A stretch of DNA of 64,000 bases from an archaeon (GCA_023230325.1 JALNXN010000001.1:108000-171999), one strand, 5' to 3'; counted from the first letter of the stretch, positions 7,322 to 17,019 are shown. Numbers and translations are program-made. The notes: generated by a model from the letters alone, not told the origin.

Positions 7322-10300
7322 TTATTTCTCTTTTTTTATATTCCCTTTTCTGTTGTTTATATACATTATTGACATTATGATTATGAACAAATATAAAGAT
7401 AGTGGAATAACTTTTTCTGGAGACAATGGTATATTAAAACCACTTTTCTCAGAACCTGAACTTCCTATGTTAATATTCATGGGGTTTTCTGCAGGAGTTC
7501 CATAAACTTTACCATCCTCTCCTGTTTTAAACATCATTCCATCCTTATATTGTGGGTCAAAAGGGATAAGGTGTCCATTCTCTGTATACCAGTTACCAGT
7601 TGCAGGGTCATACCAAAAGGATCCATTTTTACCTTGAGCAGAAAGTAAGGTTTCAAGTTCATCATTATATTTTAATTTTGGGACTCCATCTTCTGCACTA
7701 AACTCAAAGTTATGTTCAGCCCCATCAGCAGTCTTAACAATCATTCCATTTGGGGTTTCAATAATGTCTGTAATTGCTTGGTCAGTTATTACCTTTCCTG
7801 TAAGCTTATCAATAATCTTCATTCTCTTCTCACACTCAGGAGCAGGAGTTGTATAAAATATGAAGGTTTTTGTTGCAGTTTCAAACAATTGGAAAGGACC
7901 TACCTTTTCTAAAGCTTTGTTCATTTCTTTAGATTTATTTTTTGCATCTTCATTATTCTCTACAGGGTTAACACTAAAGCCAAGTGCAAACTCTTCACAA
8001 CCAGTTTCTGGATTTGTGTATTTTTTAACAGAAGTGTTTAGCCCTCCAATTTCAGATTGATGCATGGAGTAGGTTTGTTCAACCCAAAGGATGTAACTAT
8101 TCTTTTCCCCATTATAGATCAACTGACCTCTTTCAAATTGAATTGAGATATTTTGACCAAAAGTCTCTTCTTTATTATTAACTGGGTATAACTTTGTGTA
8201 TCTGTCTCCTAAGATTGTCATCTTTGCAGAATTGCCTTGAGCTGACTTTCTTGGGACTCCTTCTGCCAGAATCTCATTAACATTGTCTTTACCTTTTGGT
8301 ATCATGTCATATTGAGTAGAAGGGTTAAGTGGGTTTGTGGTGGTTGCCATCTTCACACTACCTAAGATGTCTGTTAATTGATTACCTCTTAACTCTAAAC
8401 CTGTCTGTGCCTCATAGTTTTTTCTAAAGCAATCTAAAAAGCTCATATTTTCAATTGAAAGATTTCCATAAATATCCATTGTAAACAAAGGAGAGTTGTC
8501 ATCAGGAAGTGGGATGTAACTTAGGCTGTGGGGAATAACCTTTGCTGGAATTCCTAAATTTGTAGCCATTAATCTGACCCAGTCTTTGTTTTTACTATCA
8601 ATTATGTTTTTAAGAGTGCCATCTGAATCAAGAATATCTAAGGTTCCATTTTCTTTATTTATAATTAATGTTTCATTTAATTGATTATTCTTTAAGTACT
8701 CTACACCCTTGTCATTATATGCACTTGCCCTACAAGTGGTATTCTTTCCAAGCTCTAAGAAGAACAGTCTACCATTAATTGAGGCTGAAGAATTTCCTTT
8801 TGTTTCAAATCTTGCTTGAACAATTGGGTTGTCTTTCATTTTTGTTTCTGCAAATTGCTTAACATCTTGTGTTGTTTTTTTAACAGATTCCTCTAGTTGT
8901 GTGCCTTTGGTTACTCCTTCTATTTTTTGTTCAATACCTTCTGCACCTTTTGAAATCAAGTCTCCAATTTTGTTTTTTGGATCTTTTTCTATTCTTTCAT
9001 ATTCTTCTTTTGAAACAAAGATGTGGGTGTAATAACCTTCTTCATCATCTACACAATTGTGGACTTGTGGGATTATTAGACTTTGAGGGATAAGCACACC
9101 AAAAATTGTTCCAAGTAAAATTCTGTGTTGTGGGGCTGACAGAACAGTGTAAGCAAGAGTTGTGTAGGTTGCTGCAACAAGACCTGCTCTATAATTTTTA
9201 CCAGTCCAGCTTGTTGTAAAACCAATTGGTACTCCTAAAACTTCTAAGTCTCTTATCTTAGCTGAACAGGTTTCTTCATTTTCAATTGCTGTAATCAAAT
9301 TAACTTTGTCTGCATCCTTTGTGTTTTTACCAGCCAGTGATCCTGAATAATCTGTATGGTGTGAGAAAGAAATTAATGTTTGTCCTTCTTCTTCTATGTT
9401 CTTTGGATCAGTATTTTCAAGAATATAATTTGGAATTGTAATTCCGCTTGGGGTACTGTAAATGATGTTTACTTTTTCTAACTTTTGAGGCATTGGTGTC
9501 TGATTTTCCACATTGGTGTCTGTTTTTAGGGATTTTTCAAGAGTTGTTTTTTCTAAGAGTTGAGAATTTCCTATTTTAATTGAGCAAGCCTTATCACAAC
9601 CTCCGTTCTCACCATCTGTAAAGACTGCAACATCATCTACTGAGCTTCTTCTTATTTGCCCTTCTGTTATTTGCTTACCCCAATCGCTTATTGCTTGAGT
9701 TGCTTTCCAGTCAGTTTCGTCTAAGACTTCTTTTCCAATATTTACTAACCAGAAAACCATGGAATTAAGGTATTGCATAAAAAGGTCCCCTTGATCAGAA
9801 CCTGTGTTTACAAAGAAATCAATATATGAATCATTGTAGATTTCTCCTGAAAGTTGGTGATCTATTTTTACAGAAGTGTAAGTTTCTGGTAATTGATACA
9901 TACTATATTTAGAGAAAGTATCTCCAATAAATGGAAGAGTATTTCCTGCTGTCTGAACTTCCCAATAAACCCAATTTTTTATATATGCTTGTCCATTACG
10001 TGTTAACATGTTAAATGCTTTCTTTTGGTAAGAGGACGTGTCTTGAGCTTTCATTTGTTGGTTAATCCAGTTAACTCCCCTTCCTGTTACCCAACCTTGG
10101 TCTTCCATAACCTTTACAACCTTGTCATTAACAGCATCCATAGTTTTTATAATTCCTGTTCCTTTTGTAGTTGAGTAACCATAAGCAAGTTCAAAAGGAT
10201 CATAACCATATTTTATAATTTCATCATCAGTCAACATCGCAACATCATCTACAGAAAACCATTTTAAGCTGCCTACTTGATCAATATCATCAACTATAAG

Positions 10301-12322
10301 GTTTGTTGCTCTTACTTTTTTTGTAGCTCCACTTTTTGATAAATATTCAATATAGATGTCAGGTCTACTTTGGAACTTTGGTAAATCACTTGCAAAGAAT
10401 TGTTGTCCAATGCTTGAGATTTCAGATTCTTTATATGGAATCAATTTTGTGATTTCTGCTGTTGATCCATCTGAGAAGGTAACTGTTACTTTTTTGGTTT
10501 GTGCCATTTTGTCAAAACCTGTTCCTATAGATTTTGTAGGGTCTGTTGGGACTAAGGCTTTACTTCCTGCTGGCAGTTCTCCTAAGCTACCAGGAATTGT
10601 TTGATCTAATTTTTTAACTTTGTTAATAAGTGTTAGTTCATCTTCTCCAGTTGCTGGATTATGAATTGTAAAACTTCTATTCTTAACTACATTTAAATTT
10701 TCTACACCATCATCCCAAGAAACATGACCGTTAGTGTAATCTCCCCAACTTTTGTTTAGTTGATTCATTTTTTGCTGTTTAGAAAGAAGAGTCTCATATT
10801 CTTCTTTTGTCAAAGATCTATAAAAATCATCTAAAGTATATTTGGAGTTTGAAAGAATATCTTTTCTTGGAATTGATGCACCTCTAACAGTTGTTGTTGC
10901 ACTCAAAATATCATCAATATCTTTACCTAATTGTTCTTGGAAAATTTGTGTGATCTTTAAATTTGTTTGATACTTTTGAGCAATTTCAAAGAAGATTCTT
11001 TGTTGGGGTTTGTTTAATTTTGTAAACTCCGCAGACTTAAAAAATTCATTTGTGATCTCTTCAATATTCTTTTTTGATTTTAAAGATTTTAGATATTTTT
11101 CAAATTGTGGTTTTAGATCATATCTGTTTAGTTGTTTTTCAATAGATGAATAACTTGAAGAAAGGTTATCTGCATATCTTCCAATATTTCTTTCTGCAAC
11201 TCTAATATCCATAGTTTTTTTAAGAGCCTTCATAGGACTATTATTATTGTTTAGAACATTATCCCAAAAGTGACCTTTCTTAATAGTTCCATTCTTTAAT
11301 AACTTTTGACCAGCAGACTCAATTCCAAATTGCTTTTTTGCAACATTTCCAATTCCTGAAAAAATTCTTGAAGAGAATTTCCATAGTAAAGGTGAGACTG
11401 AAGTTGCTACAAGGTCTGCTGAGAAAAACTGATTAAACATTTTATCAAACAAAGAATACACATTAATATAACAATTTTCACCACTACAGGTTGTCTCCAT
11501 TCCTGAATTAAAAATTTCTGTTTTTACACTATTTTGAATTGCTTTGTCCATGATTGCTTTTGTTCTTTCTAAATTGATTGTGTCTTTATTTGCATCATCT
11601 AGTTGTATACTTTTAAAAAAAGCTAACTCTTCATAGGACATTTCAGTAAAGATTCCTAGATCAACATCTGTATTATAATCATAGTCTGGGTTAATTATTT
11701 CTCCTGCTTCCTGTTTTAAAATATTTACTCCAACCATGTCAAGAACATCTTTACCAACAGCTTCCATTTCTGTCCAAAAGCCTTCATTTCCATTTTGTCT
11801 AAAGAGTCCATCACTTTCTAGATAACATGCAGAATTAGTATCATTTTCACATTTTCCAATCCTAATTGTTTCTGTCAAATTAATACCATATGAAAATGGA
11901 CCATAACAGCTTTGACCTAAAATAGTTGGAATCTCTAAAGGATCCATTTCTTGGGAAGGCATTTCTTTTTTCATGATGATGTCTCCACCCTTACTATCCT
12001 GGTTTGTTAGCATCACATCACTTTTTTCAAGTGAGTCTCTATCTGTTTTTGCTGGTTGGTCTGAAGAAACTATGTCTACTTTAAAACCTTTAACCAACAA
12101 CTCATTCCAAATCCTTTCAACTGCATCTGAAGGAAGTTCTTCAGTATAACAACCACCTCCAAAGTCAGTTTTAATATCAGAATCTAGTAAATAGAAATTG
12201 TTTGCACTTTCTGTGGGGTTGTCAAATCTTGAAAAATCCACATTATATGCAAAGATACTATTTATAAATAGAATTAAAAAAAATATTGATATTATCTTTG
12301 AGACATTCTTTTCAAACTTCAT
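7322..12322 (-). CDS. giant secreted membrane-anchored surface protein (1666 aa)
   Basis: A signal peptide (basic MKFEKNVSK, then a hydrophobic helix ending near FAYN at residue 27) is followed by a very long extracytoplasmic chain and a C-terminal membrane helix (about residues 1634-1654) with a basic tail, so the protein is probably displayed on the cell surface. Cysteines occur in pairs (SCYGP, TTCSGENCYI, GGCDKACSI, ETCSAK), consistent with disulfides. A hydrophobic stretch near residues 1050-1095 may be a second membrane or buried segment. I do not recognise any enzymatic or adhesin domain. The nearby pilus-like cluster and DsbA-like proteins suggest it is a surface structure component. 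It follows a small membrane protein gene by 18 bases. Confidence 0.8.
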   Translation of the reverse strand: MKFEKNVSKIISIFFLILFINSIFAYNVDFSRFDNPTESANNFYLLDSDIKTDFGGGCYTEELPSDAVERIWNELLVKGFKVDIVSSDQPAKTDRDSLEKSDVMLTNQDSKGGDIIMKKEMPSQEMDPLEIPTILGQSCYGPFSYGINLTETIRIGKCENDTNSACYLESDGLFRQNGNEGFWTEMEAVGKDVLDMVGVNILKQEAGEIINPDYDYNTDVDLGIFTEMSYEELAFFKSIQLDDANKDTINLERTKAIMDKAIQNSVKTEIFNSGMETTCSGENCYINVYSLFDKMFNQFFSADLVATSVSPLLWKFSSRIFSGIGNVAKKQFGIESAGQKLLKNGTIKKGHFWDNVLNNNNSPMKALKKTMDIRVAERNIGRYADNLSSSYSSIEKQLNRYDLKPQFEKYLKSLKSKKNIEEITNEFFKSAEFTKLNKPQQRIFFEIAQKYQTNLKITQIFQEQLGKDIDDILSATTTVRGASIPRKDILSNSKYTLDDFYRSLTKEEYETLLSKQQKMNQLNKSWGDYTNGHVSWDDGVENLNVVKNRSFTIHNPATGEDELTLINKVKKLDQTIPGSLGELPAGSKALVPTDPTKSIGTGFDKMAQTKKVTVTFSDGSTAEITKLIPYKESEISSIGQQFFASDLPKFQSRPDIYIEYLSKSGATKKVRATNLIVDDIDQVGSLKWFSVDDVAMLTDDEIIKYGYDPFELAYGYSTTKGTGIIKTMDAVNDKVVKVMEDQGWVTGRGVNWINQQMKAQDTSSYQKKAFNMLTRNGQAYIKNWVYWEVQTAGNTLPFIGDTFSKYSMYQLPETYTSVKIDHQLSGEIYNDSYIDFFVNTGSDQGDLFMQYLNSMVFWLVNIGKEVLDETDWKATQAISDWGKQITEGQIRRSSVDDVAVFTDGENGGCDKACSIKIGNSQLLEKTTLEKSLKTDTNVENQTPMPQKLEKVNIIYSTPSGITIPNYILENTDPKNIEEEGQTLISFSHHTDYSGSLAGKNTKDADKVNLITAIENEETCSAKIRDLEVLGVPIGFTTSWTGKNYRAGLVAATYTTLAYTVLSAPQHRILLGTIFGVLIPQSLIIPQVHNCVDDEEGYYTHIFVSKEEYERIEKDPKNKIGDLISKGAEGIEQKIEGVTKGTQLEESVKKTTQDVKQFAETKMKDNPIVQARFETKGNSSASINGRLFFLELGKNTTCRASAYNDKGVEYLKNNQLNETLIINKENGTLDILDSDGTLKNIIDSKNKDWVRLMATNLGIPAKVIPHSLSYIPLPDDNSPLFTMDIYGNLSIENMSFLDCFRKNYEAQTGLELRGNQLTDILGSVKMATTTNPLNPSTQYDMIPKGKDNVNEILAEGVPRKSAQGNSAKMTILGDRYTKLYPVNNKEETFGQNISIQFERGQLIYNGEKNSYILWVEQTYSMHQSEIGGLNTSVKKYTNPETGCEEFALGFSVNPVENNEDAKNKSKEMNKALEKVGPFQLFETATKTFIFYTTPAPECEKRMKIIDKLTGKVITDQAITDIIETPNGMIVKTADGAEHNFEFSAEDGVPKLKYNDELETLLSAQGKNGSFWYDPATGNWYTENGHLIPFDPQYKDGMMFKTGEDGKVYGTPAENPMNINIGSSGSEKSGFNIPLSPEKVIPLSLYLFIIIMSIMYINNRKGNIKKEK

Positions 12323-12340
12323 GTAAACTCATCCTATTAT

Positions 12341-12841
12341 TTATACAAATATTAAATATATTAACATAGCTATTAATTTTGGAAATAAGATTATAATTAT
12401 GAAAAAAATAATTAAACCTATAGCTGTACTTTTCCATAAATTAAAGAAATTAAATTGTTTAGAATTTTTATTAAACTTTTCATAAATAAATAAAATTATA
12501 AATATAAAGATAATAATTATTGCTGTTATTAGTAAATTAATAATTGCAAGCCTTACTATGTGGATTAAAATAAAAATCAATAACTTATCTGTTGTTTGAA
12601 AAGAACCTGAATTTATGATCGGTATAAAGTAGAATGCTAACAACAGTAGATAGCTAATAACATAAGTAATAATTGAAGAACTAAATAAGAAATTTTCAAT
12701 TTTTTTATTAATTTTTAAAAACCAATTCCTTAAAGGTAGAGTTATTAATGTAAGAGGTATTGCTAAAATTAAAGCATAGAATAACAATTTGATTATAAAC
12801 CAAACATAATTTAGTATTATTTGAAATATATTATTTTCCAT
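12341..12841 (-). CDS. four-helix membrane protein, unknown
   Basis: A 166-residue protein, almost entirely hydrophobic, with four predicted membrane helices separated by short basic loops (NWFLKINKK, YEKFNKNSK). There is no signature motif. It ends 18 bases before the giant surface protein and probably shares its transcript, so it may help insert or hold that protein, but this is inference from position only. Confidence 0.65.
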   Translation of the reverse strand: MENNIFQIILNYVWFIIKLLFYALILAIPLTLITLPLRNWFLKINKKIENFLFSSSIITYVISYLLLLAFYFIPIINSGSFQTTDKLLIFILIHIVRLAIINLLITAIIIIFIFIILFIYEKFNKNSKQFNFFNLWKSTAIGLIIFFIIIILFPKLIAMLIYLIFV

Positions 12842-12945
12842 AGTTTTGATCTTCTTATCTTATTTTTAATTAAAATCTATAATATATATAAATTGAAACA
12901 TTTAAAAGCATTATTATATAATATATATTGTATATAATATAAATG

Positions 12946-12953
12946 TTTATAAA
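12946..12953 (+). promoter_or_regulatory. TATA-like box upstream of the duplicated start
   Basis: TTTATAAA lies 23 bases before the first of two identical ATG start regions. The archaeal TATA centre is normally about 26 bases before the transcript start, which would put transcription initiation at about 12973-12976, at or just past the first ATG. Only the second ATG (13009) would then lie within the mRNA. Confidence 0.4.
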
Positions 12954-12968
12954 TGGAATATTTTAAAT

Positions 12969-13050
12969 ATGGATAATAACAAGCTAAGTAGAAGAGAAAG
13001 AAGACATTATGGATAATAACAAGCTAAGTAGAAGAGAAAGAAGACATTAT
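12969..13050 (+). repeat. 40-bp tandem duplication of a gene start
   Basis: A 40-base unit beginning ATGGATAATAACAAGC is repeated exactly (12969-13008 and 13009-13048, with two further matching bases). Because 40 is not a multiple of three, the first copy opens a 15-codon frame that ends at TAA inside the second copy, while the second copy starts the full 250-residue protein. Confidence 0.9.
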
Positions 13051-13761
13051 AGAAAATATAAGGATGGAGAGATAGTCTATACTTCTCAGCCTGATATAAC
13101 TTCTAAGAAAAAAGATAACTATAATAGTATTGATAATAGTGAAATTACTTTAGAAAATCTTGACTTTAAAAAAGATAAAAAAACTAAAGTTGTTAACAAT
13201 GAAGAAAAGGCAATAATTATTAATAAGATATTAACTAACCTTTCTGAAATGATAAAACCAGATGTTAATGTAATTGCAGAGGCTATTTACACACAATTAA
13301 AAAATAAAAATATAGATGTTGAAAAAAATAAAATTGAAAGTGCAATTAAGACAAATAGACATTATAGGGCTTCAGAAAATAGATCAAAAGAAAATTTAAA
13401 TATTAATGAAAATAAAGAAGATCTAAGAAATTTAGTTGAAGATGTTTATTCTCAAGTTGAATCAAATGATATTAGAGACCAGATGAAGAAAGATAAAGTC
13501 TCTAAAGAAAAAAATCTAGAACTAGAAGAAGAAATTAAAAGTAAAGAAGACAAAGAAAGTAAAAAAGATTCTAAAAAAGGATCTAAAAGAGATAGGCAAA
13601 AAGAAGAAATTAAAAAAGACTCTGAAAATAAAAAAGTAAAACAGAAAGAAGAATCAAAGACTAGAAAGAAAGAAGACGATATTAAAGATCTTTTAAAAGA
13701 CGAAGAATTAGATGATTTTGAAATTGATAATTCTGATGATGGCTTGGGTTTAAAGTTTTAG
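13009..13761 (+). CDS. charged, mostly disordered protein with a duplicated start
   Basis: A 250-residue soluble protein beginning MDNNKLSRRERRHYRKYKDG. A middle segment (about 65-110, NKILTNLSEMIKPDVNVIAEAIY) looks like a small helical domain. The last 110 residues are Lys/Glu/Asp/Ser repeats ending in an acidic DDFEIDNSDDGLGLKF tail. No family is recognised. The second ATG is used because the first copy is out of frame. Its TAG stop overlaps the TAA of the convergent gene (TTAG, 13758-13761). Confidence 0.65.
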   Translation: MDNNKLSRRERRHYRKYKDGEIVYTSQPDITSKKKDNYNSIDNSEITLENLDFKKDKKTKVVNNEEKAIIINKILTNLSEMIKPDVNVIAEAIYTQLKNKNIDVEKNKIESAIKTNRHYRASENRSKENLNINENKEDLRNLVEDVYSQVESNDIRDQMKKDKVSKEKNLELEEEIKSKEDKESKKDSKKGSKRDRQKEEIKKDSENKKVKQKEESKTRKKEDDIKDLLKDEELDDFEIDNSDDGLGLKF

Positions 13762-14522
13762 TCTGTGTAAGCTTTACATTTAAAGTTACTAATTATGTTG
13801 TTATTCTCTTCATCTGTTTTGGTTAATGTTACTGATGCTGGCCAAATCGCAAATGTTGCTGTCATGTTGATTGTGTCTCTATCTCCAATAGTAACTGGAA
13901 ACTGTAATGGAATTGAAGAAGAGTAGATGTCACTGATCTCAGAAAAACTATCCCTAATTGTTGCATAACTTAGAGGATCACAAAGATAATAATTTGAATC
14001 TGTTGCATTAATGTCTAGTTGATGAGGAAACACTGCTTTCTCATAATCAAAGTTTGTAACTTTTAAGGTAAAAAATTCAAATTTAGAATCATTAGTGTTG
14101 TATAGATAAAACATATAGTCATAATTTGGTAAAGGCTTCATTACAACTTTAATGAGATTATAAAGATTATATTTGGAGATATCTGAATTATTAATTATCA
14201 TCATGGTGTTAATATCTTTTGAACTTCCAATCTGCATATCTGAGAAATAATCTTCCTTAATTGCAGTCATTAGGTAGTCTGTTTCTTTTGAAGAACTAAT
14301 TTCTTTTGAAAAGTCAAGAGGAATTTCTGCATAGAAGATAGTTTTTAGTGCAGAATTGGAGTATTCTTTAAAGTAAAGATTGTTTGTTGCAAGAGTAACT
14401 CTGTCTCCATAGGTTGCAGAAAACTTAAAGAGAATAACTGCTAAGGTCACAATTATTGTTAAGAAAAATAAAGCATCTGTGATTGCTGCTTGTGCTTTTT
14501 TATTTTTAATAATTGGTATCAT
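13758..14522 (-). CDS. pilin-like precursor with class III signal peptide
   Basis: A 254-residue protein starting MIPIIKNKKAQAAITDALFFLTIIVTLAV: a short basic leader, the K-A-Q processing site typical of archaeal prepilin peptidase substrates, and a hydrophobic helix. The rest is an extracellular beta-rich domain with two cysteines (LCDP, FKCKAYTD). I chose the ATG at 14522 over the TTG at 14543 because GGGAG just upstream fits a ribosome binding site and the leader then has normal length. It is the last gene of the pilus-like cluster on this strand. Confidence 0.7.
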   Translation of the reverse strand: MIPIIKNKKAQAAITDALFFLTIIVTLAVILFKFSATYGDRVTLATNNLYFKEYSNSALKTIFYAEIPLDFSKEISSSKETDYLMTAIKEDYFSDMQIGSSKDINTMMIINNSDISKYNLYNLIKVVMKPLPNYDYMFYLYNTNDSKFEFFTLKVTNFDYEKAVFPHQLDINATDSNYYLCDPLSYATIRDSFSEISDIYSSSIPLQFPVTIGDRDTINMTATFAIWPASVTLTKTDEENNNIISNFKCKAYTD

Positions 14523-14529
14523 ATCTATT

Positions 14530-15063
14530 TTACTCCCAAACAATTACATATAATTTTTTAGTCTTTGCAAAGTTGTCTTCTTGTAAGGTTATTGGAAACA
14601 TGTATACTATCTTTCTATTTTGTGTTTGAAAAAAATTATCTTGTGTGTCTAAGACTTTGTCTTTAAACTTATTGTTGCAGATAAAAATGTTTTTATCATT
14701 TGAAACCTCATCTATAAAAGCAACAATTGAATTTTCTATATCAGAGGTGTCTATGGGTTTGTGATTATCTGAATTTAGATCTAAGTCTGTAACAAAAGCT
14801 GTCCAATTTTTGTTAGTGTTTACTAAATCACATTGATGTTGAAAGATCTCATAACTTGAAATTATTGGTTCTTCTTTTAGAGTTAAAGAAATTATAACTG
14901 CTTCTTGCTCTAAAGAATAGAGATTTGTTTTATCTTTATAGAGATTGTATGTGCTTAAAAATACAGAAAAAAAGATAATTAAACCAATAAAAATTGGAAT
15001 AAGGCTTGGTAGGTCATCACCAATTGCCCCAATAAAACCCTTTTCTCTTTTTTTAAATATCAT
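14530..15063 (-). CDS. single-helix surface protein of the pilus-like cluster
   Basis: 177 residues: basic leader MIFKKREKGFIGAIGDDLPSLIP, a hydrophobic helix (about residues 17-37), then an extracellular domain with two cysteines (QHQCD, IFICNN). The GF-I-G-A-I-G-D-D segment before the helix recalls other archaeal pilin-like precursors but lacks a clear KAQ/KGQ site. The ATG at 15063 overlaps the stop of the upstream gene as ATGA and has AGGAG upstream; a longer start at 15093 is less likely. Function within the cluster unknown. Confidence 0.65.
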   Translation of the reverse strand: MIFKKREKGFIGAIGDDLPSLIPIFIGLIIFFSVFLSTYNLYKDKTNLYSLEQEAVIISLTLKEEPIISSYEIFQHQCDLVNTNKNWTAFVTDLDLNSDNHKPIDTSDIENSIVAFIDEVSNDKNIFICNNKFKDKVLDTQDNFFQTQNRKIVYMFPITLQEDNFAKTKKLYVIVWE

Positions 15064-15740
15064 GTTGTATTTTCTCCTACGTCGGTAATGCATAACTCTA
15101 CATCCTTACAGGTAATATCATCAAATAATCCATCATCATTGTTACATACAAAATCTTTACAAGAATATATTGAATTTTTTTTCTCACAAGGTATAATGTA
15201 GTAATCTAATTTTCCATTATTTATTTTTTTAATAAACAAAAGAGTTGTGTCTATACTTTTTACTTTTAGAGGATCATAGATCCCTACATCTTTTTTTTCT
15301 AGAAAGTTATATTTTCCAGTATCTAAATCATATTCTGATTCATAGAAAGTAAAGTTTCCTTCAAAGTCAATATCATAGGCTGCATAGATCTTTTTATTTT
15401 TTTGATCAGTAATTGCAATTATTAGTTTTTTGTTAAGTGAAGAATTGATGTTGGGATTTTCATAATCATATTGTGCAATATTAAATTTATAATTTATATT
15501 AAATATGTTTGAAGAGCCTTGATTAGTTTTAATTGTTTTTGGAATTTTTATATATTTTATGGAGCAGTAACTTTTTCCATCAATCCCTGATTTTAGCTCT
15601 TTGCCAATCTTGTAGGTTAATTCAAAACTTTGTCTTGTTTTTAAATTTGCATTTACTGTGTTTAGAAAAAATAGCATAATTGCTGCTATTGCTGTAACAA
15701 AGATTAATAAATTTAATTTTGATAAGGTAAATTCAAACAT
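15060..15740 (-). CDS. single-helix extracellular protein of the pilus-like cluster
   Basis: 226 residues with an N-terminal membrane helix (LNLLIFVTAIAAIMLFFL, about 9-27) and an extracytoplasmic domain containing six cysteines, four of them at the C-terminus (IIPCEKK, SCKDFVC, ITCKDVELC), suggesting a disulfide-stapled tail. No prepilin motif is evident, so it may be a minor pilin-like or assembly protein. Translation is coupled to the next gene by the ATGA overlap and it follows the previous gene's stop by eight bases. Confidence 0.65.
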   Translation of the reverse strand: MFEFTLSKLNLLIFVTAIAAIMLFFLNTVNANLKTRQSFELTYKIGKELKSGIDGKSYCSIKYIKIPKTIKTNQGSSNIFNINYKFNIAQYDYENPNINSSLNKKLIIAITDQKNKKIYAAYDIDFEGNFTFYESEYDLDTGKYNFLEKKDVGIYDPLKVKSIDTTLLFIKKINNGKLDYYIIPCEKKNSIYSCKDFVCNNDDGLFDDITCKDVELCITDVGENTT

Positions 15741-15748
15741 ATCTTATT

Positions 15749-16354
15749 TCACTTTTTTTTAAGAAGGCAAATAACAGTCGTGCTTGCACTCTCTTGATTT
15801 GCTCTGTAAATCTTATATCTACCTAAGGGGATGTTTCCTTGGTTATCTTTTGTTAGCCCTTTTGGATTTATTATCATATAATCTTCTTCAAGTATATCTT
15901 CGTCCCCACATTCTGAAAGTTTAGTTGCAAAGTTAACAGTTGAGGGAAGATGTGTGCAGATTGGTTCTATTGGGTATTTATAATCATCATCTTTTTGATA
16001 TTTATATTCAAGTAATAGGCAATTAGAACCTGTTCCACAGTAGGCACTACATTTACCTGAGTCTTCATAAGTATTTAGTTGCACAAACTCATACTTTTCA
16101 TTAAAGCAAGCCTTTGTTCTAAAATCTACATCTCTGTAAGTTAAATCTGAACCTAAGGTAACATCTCTTAAGGCAGTTACAAGTTCGCTAAAGTTTTGTC
16201 TTTTATTTCCAAGGCATGTGTTTTCTGAAAGGTTGTTTAGGGCATAGGTTCCTGCAAGAATAACAAAGGCCATAACAATAATTGCAACCAGTAGTTCAAA
16301 GGGAGCACTTACTTGTGCTTTATCTTTTTTGATTGTGGATAATATCTTTTGCAT
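15749..16354 (-). CDS. pilin-like precursor with class III signal peptide
   Basis: 201 residues from the ATG at 16354: MQKILSTIKKDKAQVSAPFELLVAIIVMAFVILAG, a leader with the KAQ site and a hydrophobic helix. The exported part holds eight cysteines or more (NTCLGN, KACFNE, KCSAYCGTGSNCLL, PICTH, ECGD, VICLL), so it is probably heavily disulfide-bonded. A longer frame to 16462 exists but would bury the leader behind a hydrophobic extension; the short start fits the family. It sits between the broken pilin copy and other surface genes. Confidence 0.75.
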   Translation of the reverse strand: MQKILSTIKKDKAQVSAPFELLVAIIVMAFVILAGTYALNNLSENTCLGNKRQNFSELVTALRDVTLGSDLTYRDVDFRTKACFNEKYEFVQLNTYEDSGKCSAYCGTGSNCLLLEYKYQKDDDYKYPIEPICTHLPSTVNFATKLSECGDEDILEEDYMIINPKGLTKDNQGNIPLGRYKIYRANQESASTTVICLLKKK

Positions 16355-16425
16355 AATACTTAAATATAAAAAGAAGTAATTAAAAAGCTTTTTGATTTTT
16401 AGTGTTTTTAAATATTTTATGAAAA

Positions 16426-16457
16426 TAAAATAATTTATAAAAGTAAATTGTAATTGA
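16426..16457. repeat. 32-bp direct repeat, copy 1 (end of duplicated pilin module)
   Basis: TAAAATAATTTATAAAAGTA and the 12 bases after it are identical to 17122-17153. Both copies lie just downstream (minus-strand sense) of genes in the duplicated pilin module and mark its distal end. Confidence 0.85.
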
Positions 16458-16462
16458 AACAA

Positions 16463-17019
16463 TCATCTTTTTGGAAATAGGATACATACTTTTATGCTAT
16501 TGTCAAGATCTTTAAAATCATCTAAATCTTTAATTATTGAGAAAAAATCATCTTCATCATTTGATCCACCAGCAAGACCATTATATCCTAAACTTACTTC
16601 TATACTTTCTTTATAATCACAAATAACACCAATTTTGTAATCTTCTTTTGTACTCTTTAAATATATTGTTCGTTTATAACTTGAAGTACTAGGATCACTA
16701 AATGTGTTACCAATTAGATCCGTTGGAACTACTACGTAAACTTGATCTCTGTCTACATCAAGTCCATCAGTCAAACTTGTTGCAGAAATAGAATCCTTAT
16801 ATTTAAATTTTAATGTGTCTGTGTAACCTAAGCTACCAGTAGTATTAATTTGTGCTTTTATGGAATGTTCTATAACTAAATTTATATTTTTCAACTTAGG
16901 GTCAGGACTTACAGGTAATACTGCAATTAAAAAAGAAAGTAAAATTAAAATCATTATAGGTAATATAAATATTTGGAAGTTTGAAAGGCCCTTTTCTTTT
17001 GATTTATTAAATTTAACAT
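16463..17019 (-). pseudogene. frameshifted copy of the 17417-17974 pilin-like gene
   Basis: The ATG at 17019 starts MLNLINQKKRAFQT, matching MSNLINQKGQAFST of the intact paralogue, but the frame stops after 21 codons. Restoring one T in the TTT at 16984-16986 gives KRAFSNFQIFILPIMILILL, a proper pilin helix, and joins the frame that then runs to 16463. From GSLGYTDTLKFK onward it is nearly identical to the intact copy. The free-standing frame from 16954 (MILILLSFLI) is therefore a remnant, not a real start. A recent duplication followed by a one-base deletion is the simplest reading; a sequencing error or a phase-variable homopolymer is the alternative. Confidence 0.8.

Noticed and set aside
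16463..16954. An independent short gene starting with MILILLSFLI
   Set aside because: Its start lies within the helix of a pilin-like frame, and the upstream part aligns to the leader of the paralogue in another frame, so it is a frameshifted remnant.
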